The position numbers and the translations under genes were made by a program. Below are positions 17,721 to 26,920 of a DNA stretch of 64,000 nucleotides, piece after piece (the first letter of the stretch is position 1; every line of letters starts with the position of its first letter). This DNA comes from Bacteroidales bacterium (lineage in GTDB: Bacteria > Bacteroidota > Bacteroidia > Bacteroidales > Tenuifilaceae), in NCBI GenBank assembly GCA_020636845.1, contig JACJXD010000010.1, positions 1 through 64,000 of the forward strand. Direction: 5' to 3'. A model generated the notes under the pieces. The model was not told where the DNA came from. It did no database searches and saw nothing but the letters and a program-made list of their open reading frames with translations.

Positions 17721-19142
17721 TTATTCTTCTCTTAATGCTTCAATGGGGTTAAGCTTTAGCGCCCTGCGTGCCGGCCATAACGACGAAATTATTCCCGTTA
17801 GCACGACTAGCACCGTAATTTCGATATAATCGATAATTCCTATTGAAGGGTAAACTACCGACGAAAAACCAAGGGCAGCAAAACCTTCGGACCATGCACT
17901 AAAATCTATTCCGGTATGCCCGAGTATTGCCAAGATAACGGCACTCAATCCCATTCCAACAACTCCGCCGGTTAGCGATAGCATTACCGATTCGAGCATT
18001 ATCATTATAAATACTTTTACCTTGTTCATTCCAATTGCCATTAGCATTCCAAGTTCCTTAATGCGTTCCAGCACGCTCATCATCATGGTATTAATAATCC
18101 CGAAAGCCAACGCAAAAAGAATTATTACTACGTATATAAGGCCCATAAAATCGCCAAACTGAGCATACAATGCGATTTCGGGAGAAGTTTGCTTCCAACT
18201 TCGAACGGAAACAGTTGGAAACAACTTTGCCAGTTCATTGCTAACGCTTTGGGCTTTGTCCATGTCGTTGCAAATTATTGCAACTTGGTGAACTTGGTTT
18301 GGCTTGAGTCCCGCCATTTTTGCAAGGACACTTCTATCCACAAAAGCGTTGGCCGCATCGAACTGTGAGTTGCTGGTTTGGTAAATGCCCCGAACTTTAA
18401 AAAGCTGATAGTGAAGTTCCCCGTTTGAACTTTGTATGGTTAATACCAACGATTTATTAAGACGATATTCGCTAAAAACGCTTGCTAAACGGTCGGCATA
18501 TTTCTGAAAATTGCTTTTCGACAGTATTGATTTTATATCCTTTAATAGTGCCGATTTTTTTCGGTACGATTTATCAATCAGCAGTTTTACGGAATCTACA
18601 ATCTGCTCCGGTAATTTTTGCTCAAGCAAAGTGTCCATTTTTTCGGTTGTAATTCGGTAATTAATAAGTTTTAGCACTTCGGCGGCTTTGCTTCCAATTA
18701 CAATCGAAGGAATTTGATGCGTAGTATCGACGTACTCTCCTGCTATTATCTTCCGATAAATTTGGCTAACCTTTTCTTCTTCGGTCGGATTAATACCCAT
18801 TACAACCATACCTGTTGTAGCCCTGTCGGATTGAGCCATACAAAACAGCCTTATCCTGGCAGAAACACCTTTTACATCTTTCATAGTATCGGTAACTGCC
18901 AAAATTTCGTTAGTATTATTAATGTAGAGGTTAGTTTCTTCGTTAAGCAGGTATTCCGGATTGTGTATTTGCACATGGGCAATTTCGTTGTAAATACTGT
19001 CGTGAACACGTTGGTTAATCCAACCGTTAAGAATACCAACGGCCATAACACCTCCGAATAATCCAACAGCAATGGCGGCAACCACAATCATACTGCGGGT
19101 TTTGTTTCGCCAGATATTTCGCCAACTCAATGAAATTAACAT
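17721..19142 (-). CDS. FtsX/LolE-type ABC permease (second of pair)
   Basis: A 473-residue permease. One N-terminal membrane helix follows SLSWRNIWRNKTRS (about 17-40). A large periplasmic MacB-like domain spans about 45-330, and three C-terminal helices form the FtsX domain (about 340-470), ending NPIEALREE. This is the LolC/LolE topology. A helical insert rich in charged residues (about 160-225) sits inside the periplasmic domain. It is partner to the preceding permease; together with the ATPase they would make a LolCDE-like complex. The signal for lipoproteins rather than other lipids is not visible. Confidence 0.9.
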   Translation of the reverse strand: MLISLSWRNIWRNKTRSMIVVAAIAVGLFGGVMAVGILNGWINQRVHDSIYNEIAHVQIHNPEYLLNEETNLYINNTNEILAVTDTMKDVKGVSARIRLFCMAQSDRATTGMVVMGINPTEEEKVSQIYRKIIAGEYVDTTHQIPSIVIGSKAAEVLKLINYRITTEKMDTLLEQKLPEQIVDSVKLLIDKSYRKKSALLKDIKSILSKSNFQKYADRLASVFSEYRLNKSLVLTIQSSNGELHYQLFKVRGIYQTSNSQFDAANAFVDRSVLAKMAGLKPNQVHQVAIICNDMDKAQSVSNELAKLFPTVSVRSWKQTSPEIALYAQFGDFMGLIYVVIILFALAFGIINTMMMSVLERIKELGMLMAIGMNKVKVFIMIMLESVMLSLTGGVVGMGLSAVILAILGHTGIDFSAWSEGFAALGFSSVVYPSIGIIDYIEITVLVVLTGIISSLWPARRALKLNPIEALREE

Positions 19143-19206
19143 GTTATGAGTGTTTTAATCGGTTATTTTGATAGTTTTTAATGGTACTTTTCAATTTAAA
19201 TTGAAG

Positions 19207-20631
19207 TTATCTGTGGCGAATAGCATCGGTAACATTTATCTTAATAATTCTTCGTATGGGATATATCGATGCTAAAACCACCATTACAAGAACAACTATG
19301 GCTTGTCGGTATAGGTATGGACCAAAAGGAGCCATCGGCATCAGGGGTTCAAACCCCATGTCAACCATCATTTTGGCAGTATTACCGGTAAGCGCAATGG
19401 GGTGAACATGGTAGTAATGGATTATAGGCATACTTACCCCCATGCCGATTACAACACCTATTAACGCCATAAATATCAACTCGATAAAAACTAAAGTTGC
19501 CAGTTTTTTCCTTTGCATTCCAACGCTTATAAGAACGCCAAATTCGTGTGTTCGTTCGTAAATCATCATTATTACCGTTCCGAATATTCCAAAGAAAACA
19601 ACAAAGTATAGTAGAACTAAAAAGGCAATTCCGCTTTTATTATCACTCTCTATTTGTTGTACCAAAACGCGATTTAGCTCTTTCCACGTTTTAACGGTAA
19701 CATTTTTGCTGTCCAGCATGTTGTTTATTACATCCTGTGTGTTTTGCAAACTTTCATCCGACGCGTTTTTTAGGTTAATTGCCCAATAGGAAACCAGATT
19801 GTAGCACCCTGTAAAATCCTGTGCTTTGCTAAGAGGCATGTAAATAAGTTTATTGTCGAGTTCGGGATTGGGTATTTTAACCAAACCGGCCACCCTGTAA
19901 ATACCGGCAGCCGAACTTCCGTGATACCCCTGGCTCATGAGTATAATACTATCGCCAACGTTGAGGTTTAAAAACTTTGCCAACCGCGACGAAACAACAA
20001 CTTCGCTATCGGAAGCGGAAATGAACCGTCCGTTATAATGGCATTCCCTTTTTATAATATTGAGTACAGTTGTGTCTATCGCTTCATCGCCCAAAGCATC
20101 GGCTAACTTTTTTTCGGTAGGATACATTTCACCCTCAAGTATTTTAACCTTACTTTTAATTGCTTCCGTTATGTTGGGATTGTCAACAATGTTCCGAACA
20201 GCCTGATTGGTAAACCGGTATTTTACCAAAAAACTTTGCGGATGGGAGAAATTTTTTTCCGATTCGGGAAGGATACCCAAAACCAATGCTCCTTTTGTAA
20301 GGTTACCCGTTGAGGCAAGTGCAAAAGTTTCCAAACGGGGAACAACAGCCTTTACGTTGCTTACTTTTTGCGGAAGAGCAGTTATTTCCTCCAGTTGCGG
20401 AATGGTGTTGTCCAACGAAGGATCGTCGGCATAATCGGGATTCTGAATTTGAAGGTATCCCGAATACGCGCCAATGGCATTGTCAATCATTAACGAATAC
20501 GAGCCAAGTTGAAACGAACGCATCATGGCTGCAAAAAATACGGCAAATAGAATGGAAGAGATTGTTATTAACGTTCGCCTCTTATTTCGCCATAAATTTC
20601 GTTGTGCAAGTTTAAGGTAACTCATGGTCAA
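19207..20631 (-). CDS. FtsX/LolC-type ABC permease (first of pair)
   Basis: A 474-residue permease with the same plan as its neighbour: it opens with YLKLAQRNLWRNKRRTL, one membrane helix (about 20-38), a periplasmic domain of about 280 residues, then three helices and a C-terminal RRIIKINVTDAIRHR. The two permeases are clearly paralogous but diverged, consistent with a heterodimer like LolC/LolE. The gene starts 11 bases after the LolA-like gene, so transporter and presumed periplasmic carrier are made together. Confidence 0.9.
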   Translation of the reverse strand: MTMSYLKLAQRNLWRNKRRTLITISSILFAVFFAAMMRSFQLGSYSLMIDNAIGAYSGYLQIQNPDYADDPSLDNTIPQLEEITALPQKVSNVKAVVPRLETFALASTGNLTKGALVLGILPESEKNFSHPQSFLVKYRFTNQAVRNIVDNPNITEAIKSKVKILEGEMYPTEKKLADALGDEAIDTTVLNIIKRECHYNGRFISASDSEVVVSSRLAKFLNLNVGDSIILMSQGYHGSSAAGIYRVAGLVKIPNPELDNKLIYMPLSKAQDFTGCYNLVSYWAINLKNASDESLQNTQDVINNMLDSKNVTVKTWKELNRVLVQQIESDNKSGIAFLVLLYFVVFFGIFGTVIMMIYERTHEFGVLISVGMQRKKLATLVFIELIFMALIGVVIGMGVSMPIIHYYHVHPIALTGNTAKMMVDMGFEPLMPMAPFGPYLYRQAIVVLVMVVLASIYPIRRIIKINVTDAIRHR

Positions 20632-20642
20632 AAAATTGAAAA

Positions 20643-21386
20643 TTAACGAACCCTCGTCATGTTTTGAATGGAGAAAAAACTATCGTTTATGGGAATGTTG
20701 AACTTGATAAGGTTCATGGTAACTATTGTTTTGTTATTCGGTTCATCGGCGGGCAAAAGTTCATATACCGTTGGCATTAACCTGCCATCCATGGTTTTTA
20801 ATTCACGCCCGATTTCTGTTTTAACCAGCATCAAATCTTCGTCGTAATATTCCACTTTTAGCATCAGATAGGTTTCCTTTGTAATCCACATAACAATTTT
20901 TCCCCACACTACAGGAGCATCTGGTTTTGGAGTTAGTAAAATTTTGTAACAACTGCTGTTTTCAACCGTTTCTTCTCCTAAAATTTTATGGGTGTAATCC
21001 GTTACCACGGAACGCTGGTTAAGCAGGTCGTCGTTTGTATAATCGGAACCCATCCATCCCTGCGAAAGCATAGACGTTGGAAGTTTTATTGTTCTGTTCA
21101 TTTGCGGATTCCAACTCCACATTTCCCTGTTTATTTTTAAAAACGACTGTCCTTTTTCCCGGGCTGGCGAACTGATATAAACCAAAGAAAGTTCGGTTCC
21201 CTTGCTCCAACTTTTAAACGACACGGAGCGTTGCCACGTTGGACGAACAATTTGCATGGTCATTTCGCTATAACTCGATTTTTCGCCGCGCATTTTTTCA
21301 TCGGCTCTTTTAACAATATCTGTTGCATCCTGACCAATGGCCATTGTTGATATTGCGGTGAAAAGTGAAAGGAAAATTAATCGCAT
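20643..21386 (-). CDS. LolA-like outer-membrane lipoprotein-sorting protein
   Basis: A 247-residue protein with a signal peptide (cleavage near IGQ, residue 19) and no lipobox. The mature part starts with ATDIVKRADEKMRGEKSSYSEMTM and has many amphipathic strands, as in the LolA/LolB/VioE fold; family members are annotated as outer-membrane lipoprotein-sorting proteins. It would carry a lipid or lipoprotein across the periplasm in its hydrophobic cup. Its place directly upstream of two FtsX permeases supports this. It is longer than E. coli LolA, so it is a paralogous branch and probably not the housekeeping LolA. Confidence 0.85.
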   Translation of the reverse strand: MRLIFLSLFTAISTMAIGQDATDIVKRADEKMRGEKSSYSEMTMQIVRPTWQRSVSFKSWSKGTELSLVYISSPAREKGQSFLKINREMWSWNPQMNRTIKLPTSMLSQGWMGSDYTNDDLLNQRSVVTDYTHKILGEETVENSSCYKILLTPKPDAPVVWGKIVMWITKETYLMLKVEYYDEDLMLVKTEIGRELKTMDGRLMPTVYELLPADEPNNKTIVTMNLIKFNIPINDSFFSIQNMTRVR

Positions 21387-21388
21387 GG

Positions 21389-21961
21389 TTATATAAATTT
21401 TTGGTAAACAACTTGTTTTATCTCGTCGAGAGGATAATTTTCGTTATACAGGTAATTGAGCACAATACCGTCTAACAACGATTGCCAAAGAACAACCTCG
21501 GCAACTGGGTTTTCCTTATTTTGCGACTGGTAATAGTCAACAACCATTTGAAAAACGGGTTGATAAATTTCTTCTATCGTTTTAAAAACCTTTTCTTTGT
21601 CTATATCGGGTTGCAGAAGAATAGAATAGTATAACCTCCAATAATACTTATTACTTTCAACTTTTTTAAACAGTAAATCCACAAAATTTTTAAACTCTTC
21701 TTTTGTAATAATTCCATCGCTATTGGCATCCAAGCCACCAATTAACAAGGTAAATCCTTCTGCAACAATTTTTAGCATAAGGTCTTCCTTGGAATCGAAA
21801 TAATTGTAAACAAGGCCTTTTGCAATCCCTGCATGTTTTGTAATATCAGAAATGGTACAAGTATGATAGCCCTTTTGCGCAAACATTTCCATAGCAGCAA
21901 TCATTATCTGCTTTCGCTTTTGGGCTTTTGCATCTTCACCAACTTTTTTATTTTGCCTCAT
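21389..21961 (-). CDS. TetR-family repressor containing an EF-hand loop
   Basis: A 190-residue regulator. The N-terminal helix-turn-helix (about residues 17-60) reads ISDITKHAGIAKGLVYNYFDSKEDL, a standard TetR domain. The ligand-binding half is unusual: residues 78-89, DANSDGIITKEE, match the 12-residue EF-hand calcium loop at every coordinating position (D78, N80, D82, G83, I85, T86, E89), flanked by helices. It leads the Lol-like operon, ends two bases before the LolA-like gene, and has a palindromic operator at its own promoter. It is therefore probably the operon's autoregulated repressor. Calcium binding is inference from sequence. Confidence 0.9.
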   Translation of the reverse strand: MRQNKKVGEDAKAQKRKQIMIAAMEMFAQKGYHTCTISDITKHAGIAKGLVYNYFDSKEDLMLKIVAEGFTLLIGGLDANSDGIITKEEFKNFVDLLFKKVESNKYYWRLYYSILLQPDIDKEKVFKTIEEIYQPVFQMVVDYYQSQNKENPVAEVVLWQSLLDGIVLNYLYNENYPLDEIKQVVYQKFI

Positions 21962-21968
21962 GTTTTTA

Positions 21969-21986
21969 TGAATGAACGGTCAGTCA
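21969..21986. promoter_or_regulatory. TetR operator palindrome
   Basis: TGAATGAACGGTCAGTCA is an imperfect 18-bp palindrome (7 of 9 positions symmetric) between the tetR -7 box and its start codon. It fits the TGA...TCA half-site pattern of many TetR-family operators and would cover the transcription start. Confidence 0.6.
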
Positions 21987-21992
21987 AATATA
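21985..21992 (-). promoter_or_regulatory. -7 element of tetR operon promoter
   Basis: TATATTTG on the minus strand, a full match to TAnnTTTG, overlapping the edge of the operator; the start codon is 24 bases downstream. Confidence 0.55.
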
Positions 21993-22282
21993 GTGTGAAT
22001 GATTTTGTATTACAAAATTTTTTAACAACTTTTTAAGTGAATAACGGTTTACTAAAAGCGCACGAAGTATGCAAAACAATAAATTGTTGCCTGAAAAAAT
22101 TATATCCTTGTCCGAAAAGGGAATTGAGCCTAATCATGCAAAGGTGTTTCACTTTGTTCGACATGACGCATAAATCTAATAGATTAAATACCAACAGTTA
22201 ACTACACGCATCAGTCTTCCTATAATCTTCTCAAAAAAAGTAAGCAACACCAAAACAGGATTGATTTCTTATTTTTCCATTT

Positions 22283-25200
22283 TTAATCGCTTTCGGCAAC
22301 TACTACGGTATTCCCTTTTTCTGCAAGAAAATTCAAAAGGATGAATAATTTTTGTTGATTTATCGGATCGAGCCCTAACGTTGGATTATCAAGCAAAATA
22401 ATCGCCTTTTTCTTTAACAAGATTAACTTTTCGGCTAAAGCCAGCCTCCGCAATTCGCCCTGCGAAAAAGTTCCTATTTCCTGTCCTATTGTTAAATAAT
22501 CAAGACCAGCCTTACTCAGCCAATTCAACGCCTTCCGAGATTTTTCACTCCAAATATCCTTTTTCAATGCTTCTTCAACTGTCAGCCCAAGCCATTGGTC
22601 AACGCTTAGGCCTTCTACTCTATAATCTAAAATTTCCGGTTTATACCGTTTCCCGTTACATTCCGGACAAACCTCAACTACATCGGGCAAAAAATCCAAC
22701 GAGGTAGTAACCAAACCCTTTCCTTTACAATAACTACATTGCGATTTAACCGAATTAAAACCGAAATCGGCATCCTTTAAACCATCGGCAATTGCCTGCG
22801 GAGTGCTTGCGAAGGTTTTCTTTATGTCCGAAATAAATCCAATTCGTGTGGCAATATTACTACCTCCGTTTCCCTGTGGTAACTTTTGATTGGTAACAAT
22901 CAACTCATAATCGGAAACACCTATGCAATCCCGCTCAATATCTTTAAGAAGTTTCGATTTTCCACTTCCCATGGAACCTACAATGCGATTTACGAAACTG
23001 CTATAAACTTGCGTTGATTTTATAAAATCAAGAATATTTCTACCAACTGGCGTTCCGAAATCGGCTGTAATTAGTTGCTTCGAATTCAATATTTCGTTTG
23101 CAACAGGAGCATTGTCTTGGTTAATTGCAGCAGGTAAAACATCACACATAATATTTCCCCCGTTGATACCGGATTTCGGACCAAGTTCGATTACCCTATC
23201 GGCCGAAAAAATCAATTCAGGTCTATAATCGCTAAACAGAATTGTATTTCCACGCTGCTTAACTGCATCCAAAATCTTTACTAAATGTTTACGCGCTTTA
23301 CTATCCAATCCCGCCGACGGTTCATCGAGTATTATGCACAACCCGCTTAAATCCGAAGCCAAAATGCTGCTTAACCTAACCCACTTCAACTCTCCGGTCG
23401 AAAGCCATTGTGCCGGTCTGTTTAAAGGAATATTGCTTAATCCTGCGTCGTTCAAAAAGATTAGCTTCGCCGATAGTTGCTTTAAAAGTGCCTCTGATAT
23501 TTTTTGAAATTGATTTACTTGCAGCAAGCCTAGCAACCCTTTCACGGTAAGGTCTTGCATTTGAGCAATGTTTCGTCCGGCAAAGGTATAAGTTAACATT
23601 TCGGGATTTAAGCGATTGCCATTACAAACAGGGCACAACGAATCGGATAATAATTCCAGCGCACTTTTACCTCTTGCAGAAGGGTAGTGAGTAATGTATT
23701 CCTCCTCAACATATCGACATAATCCTTTCCAAACATCCGTAAACGCATGTTTGCCAACGTTGTTTTTTCTTTTAAACTCCCAAACCGCATTGTACTGTTT
23801 TTCTCCGGTTCCAAACATTACCCAACGTTGCCGGTCATTCGTTAATTCATTCCACGACAACTCCATGTCAATTTCCTTTTCCTTTGCCATGGCCAACAAC
23901 AGCGAAAGAAATTTATTTTGCTCCGAAGTGTAATAATCGACTGTTTTATGGTTGATTAGCGCACCTTTAAGAAGAGGTTGATCGGGATTTACTATAAGCG
24001 TCTCTGCCTTGCACATTTTCTGATAACCAATCCCTTCGCAAGCAGGACAAACAGCATACTCGTTGGCTAACGAAAAATCGGCGGCAGTTAACTCACCATC
24101 ACCTTTATTCTCGGCAAACCGAGAATAAATTAACCGTAATAAATCGTAAATACCACTTACCGATGCAAGAGTCGATCGAATATCCGGATGCAGCACATCG
24201 GCTTCAACGGCAACGGTTGGCATCATACTTTGCACCTCGTCAACATCGGCTGCATGTTGTAACTTCAACTGCAAACGCCGAAAGCTGGTAAGATTCTCGG
24301 TAAATAACCGTTGCCCCTCGGCATGTAGCGTGTGCATAAGCAACGAAGTTTTACCGGAACCAGACATGCCTGTAAAGGCAACCGTTTCGCCCGCCTTTAT
24401 ATTGATGTTGATATTTTTAAGGTTATGAGTATGAATTCCCTTTAAACAAATGCTTGGCTCTACAACATTTGTTAACTTACGTTGATATTGCCGATTATTC
24501 AAAATCTCGTTTGTGGTTACCGACTGATGTTTCGTTAAAAAGTTGTGAAGCGGTCCACAAAACAGGCATTTTCCCCCATTTATTCCACCTTCGGGCCCAA
24601 CGTCAACAATCCAATCGGAATTTAAAATCACCTGCACATCGTGTTCAACAACAACAACCGTATGTCCTTTTTCTGTAAAACCGCTTAATGCACTTATCAA
24701 CTTGGAAATATCGACAGGATGCAACCCCGATGTTGGCTCATCCAAAATATAAAGCGTTTTTTGCTTGGGATTTGCATACAACTCCGAAGCCAACTTTATG
24801 CGCTGGGCCTCGCCTCCCGAAAGGGTGGTTGATGGTTGACCCAACTTTAAATAGCCTAATCCTAAAAGCCACAGCGCATTTAAATATGGCAAAACAGATG
24901 CTTCATCGACAAAGAAATACCTTGCCTCGTCAACGCTCATCTGCAAAACCTGATGAATATTTTTTCCCTTGTATTCTACGGATAACACCTCGCCTTTAAA
25001 ACGAGTACCATGACAAACAGGGCAAGGTTGCTCCAAATCCTCGAAAATGTGCATTCCGGTAACCACCACTCCCGATCCCGAACATGCCGGACATTGTCCC
25101 TGCTTTGAATTGAAGGAAAAGTAACTTGCCGAAAAACCCGCCTTTTTGGCATCCGGAGTTTGAGCAAATAGTTTCCGTAACTGGTCGAAAAGGCCTGTAT

Positions 25201-26830
25201 ATGTAGCAGGATTACTCCTTGATGTTCTGCCAATGGGCTGTTGATCGACATGTACAACTCTTTTAAACTGACCGCAACGAAGCAACCCAAAGTTTACCAA
25301 CGTGCTTTTCCCCGCTCCCGACACGCCTACTATGGCATTCAATTTACCAAAGGCAAAGGTAAATTTCTGATTATCTATGTTGTTTGCCTGTTCAATGGCA
25401 ACATCGAATGTCTTAAAACTTTCATTTTCAACCTCCTTGTTATCCGGCTTAGTCAAGAATTTAAGTGCCTTCGATGTATTCGTATCTCTTTTTAACAATT
25501 GCTCCAGCGTTCCGCTGAAAACAAGTTCGCCTCCATTGTCTCCCGCATTCGGGCCTAACTCTATAATGTACTGTGCTGCCTTTATAACCTGTTCGTTGTG
25601 TTCAACAACTACAACCGTATTTCCTTTCTCCACCAATAAGTACATCGATTCGATTAGCGCTGCAACATCGCGAGGATGTAAACCTATTGATGGTTCATCG
25701 AAAAGGTAAAGCACTCCGGTTAACCCACTATGGTTTAATTGTGCCAATCGCATTCGCCGAAGTTCGCCCTGCGAAAGCGTTTCGCTAAGCCTGCTTGCCG
25801 AAATATGCCCCACACTTAACTTACATAATTGCTCCAACCTTTGAATAATAGCCTCCGTAAGTTTCTCCTCCCCCTTAATATCAAAAGAAACCTTTCTCAA
25901 CTCGGACAATAGCTGAGAAAATGGCAAACTATTATATTGCGAAAAAGTTTTTCCCTTCCATGTTACACCTAAGGAATGAAGGTTTAACCTATCGCCATTA
26001 CAAACAGGACACGTCCGCGATGAAACAAACCGCAATATATTGTCGTTTCTATCACGAAGCAGAATTTCTTCCATCACCGGAATAATACCCCGATAATAGG
26101 CTTCGTCGCGAGGACGAGCGGTTAGTCCGGTCCACTTCATCCTTGATTCTAACGAATGCTTACCATAAAGCACCATAACCTTTTGGCTTCCGTACAAAAC
26201 AACATTCTTTTGATGTTCCGTAAGTGCGTTCCACGGAATATCAACGGAAAAACCCTCACTTTTACAAACCTTATCCAACTCATCGATGGTTACCTGCGAG
26301 TAAATGGTATATCCGTTAGGCAGGGTAATGGACAGTGCACCATCGCGCAACGATTTGCTCGGATCACCTACAATTTTTTCAACATCAATATACTCCTCTA
26401 TTCCCAACCCTTTACAATGCGAACACCAACCCTTTTCGGAATTAAACGAAAACTGGTTACGCATCAGTGCCTCATGCTGGTCGTTGTACCTCGAAAACAG
26501 CTGCCGCAGCAATGGGGATACTTCGCTAAAGGTTCCCGCGGTAGAACGTCGGTTGGCCTGTACATTAGTTTGTCCAACGCTTATAACGGGACGCAGGCCC
26601 TGAATGGAAATTACCTTTGCCGGACGAATTTTTCCAAGTCGGGAACGGGTATATGCCGAAAAAGTTTCTAGGTACATCCGCTGTCCCTCACGCTGCAAAA
26701 CATCGCGAACCAAACTACTTTTGCCACTTCCCGACAAACCGGTAATAACCGTTAACTGCTGAAGGGGAATATCAACGTCTATTTGTTTTAAGTTATTTTC
26801 GGAAGCGCCTCGTATAACTATATTTTGCAT
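22283..26830 (-). CDS. Tandem UvrA-like ABC ATPase with four nucleotide-binding domains
   Basis: A 1515-residue protein equal to two fused UvrA-like units. Walker A motifs are at about 31-39, 501-509, 820-828 and 1284-1292; signatures are LSQGE, LSGGE, LSTGE and FSQGE; Walker B motifs are LFDEPSIGLHP, ILDEPTSGLHP, ILDEPSAGLDS and LLDNPTLGLDP. CxxC pairs accompany each domain (C136/C139 and C274/C277; C580/C583 and C603/C606; C928/C931 and C1066/C1069; C1365/C1368 and C1388/C1391). Only about 90 residues lie between the first Walker A and the FSFNS segment, so the UvrB-binding insert of classical UvrA is absent. Switch histidines are present in units 1 and 2 (VVEH) but missing in 3 (LFSD) and 4 (VAES); unit 4 also has Asn for the catalytic Glu. 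It is probably a class II UvrA relative acting in DNA-damage or drug tolerance. Confidence 0.9.
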   Translation of the reverse strand: MQNIVIRGASENNLKQIDVDIPLQQLTVITGLSGSGKSSLVRDVLQREGQRMYLETFSAYTRSRLGKIRPAKVISIQGLRPVISVGQTNVQANRRSTAGTFSEVSPLLRQLFSRYNDQHEALMRNQFSFNSEKGWCSHCKGLGIEEYIDVEKIVGDPSKSLRDGALSITLPNGYTIYSQVTIDELDKVCKSEGFSVDIPWNALTEHQKNVVLYGSQKVMVLYGKHSLESRMKWTGLTARPRDEAYYRGIIPVMEEILLRDRNDNILRFVSSRTCPVCNGDRLNLHSLGVTWKGKTFSQYNSLPFSQLLSELRKVSFDIKGEEKLTEAIIQRLEQLCKLSVGHISASRLSETLSQGELRRMRLAQLNHSGLTGVLYLFDEPSIGLHPRDVAALIESMYLLVEKGNTVVVVEHNEQVIKAAQYIIELGPNAGDNGGELVFSGTLEQLLKRDTNTSKALKFLTKPDNKEVENESFKTFDVAIEQANNIDNQKFTFAFGKLNAIVGVSGAGKSTLVNFGLLRCGQFKRVVHVDQQPIGRTSRSNPATYTGLFDQLRKLFAQTPDAKKAGFSASYFSFNSKQGQCPACSGSGVVVTGMHIFEDLEQPCPVCHGTRFKGEVLSVEYKGKNIHQVLQMSVDEARYFFVDEASVLPYLNALWLLGLGYLKLGQPSTTLSGGEAQRIKLASELYANPKQKTLYILDEPTSGLHPVDISKLISALSGFTEKGHTVVVVEHDVQVILNSDWIVDVGPEGGINGGKCLFCGPLHNFLTKHQSVTTNEILNNRQYQRKLTNVVEPSICLKGIHTHNLKNININIKAGETVAFTGMSGSGKTSLLMHTLHAEGQRLFTENLTSFRRLQLKLQHAADVDEVQSMMPTVAVEADVLHPDIRSTLASVSGIYDLLRLIYSRFAENKGDGELTAADFSLANEYAVCPACEGIGYQKMCKAETLIVNPDQPLLKGALINHKTVDYYTSEQNKFLSLLLAMAKEKEIDMELSWNELTNDRQRWVMFGTGEKQYNAVWEFKRKNNVGKHAFTDVWKGLCRYVEEEYITHYPSARGKSALELLSDSLCPVCNGNRLNPEMLTYTFAGRNIAQMQDLTVKGLLGLLQVNQFQKISEALLKQLSAKLIFLNDAGLSNIPLNRPAQWLSTGELKWVRLSSILASDLSGLCIILDEPSAGLDSKARKHLVKILDAVKQRGNTILFSDYRPELIFSADRVIELGPKSGINGGNIMCDVLPAAINQDNAPVANEILNSKQLITADFGTPVGRNILDFIKSTQVYSSFVNRIVGSMGSGKSKLLKDIERDCIGVSDYELIVTNQKLPQGNGGSNIATRIGFISDIKKTFASTPQAIADGLKDADFGFNSVKSQCSYCKGKGLVTTSLDFLPDVVEVCPECNGKRYKPEILDYRVEGLSVDQWLGLTVEEALKKDIWSEKSRKALNWLSKAGLDYLTIGQEIGTFSQGELRRLALAEKLILLKKKAIILLDNPTLGLDPINQQKLFILLNFLAEKGNTVVVAESD

Positions 26831-26850
26831 GATAAATCCAGATTGAACAA

Positions 26851-26858
26851 CAAAATTA
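26851..26858 (-). promoter_or_regulatory. -7 element of the tandem UvrA gene
   Basis: TAATTTTG on the minus strand, with a TTTG 18 bases further upstream (26877-26880) as a plausible -33 element. Confidence 0.5.
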
Positions 26859-26871
26859 GCCTAATTTACCA

Positions 26872-26899
26872 ACAAACAAAGGCGACCATTTGGCCGCCT
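26872..26899 (-). terminator. Rho-independent terminator after the coiled-coil gene
   Basis: AGGCGGCC / GGTCGCCT stem (one G-U pair) around AAAT, followed by TTTGTTTG on the minus strand. Confidence 0.75.
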
Positions 26900-26920
26900 C
26901 CACATTAAAATTTACAACTA

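Larger units (their letters stand above)
21962..22282. other. Intergenic region between the UvrA-like gene and tetR
   Basis: About 320 bases. The left edge holds the tetR promoter and operator. A 34-codon frame (22069-22173, starting MQNNKLLPEK) has protein-like composition but no promoter element or homology that I recognise; it could be a remnant. The right part is AT-rich and featureless. Confidence 0.4.

Noticed and set aside
22069..22173. 34-codon frame upstream of the UvrA-like gene
   Set aside because: Composition is protein-like but it has no promoter box and no recognised homology; not called as a gene.
26156..26671. 171-codon plus-strand frame inside the tandem UvrA gene
   Set aside because: Antisense of conserved ATPase motifs; cysteine- and proline-rich junk composition.
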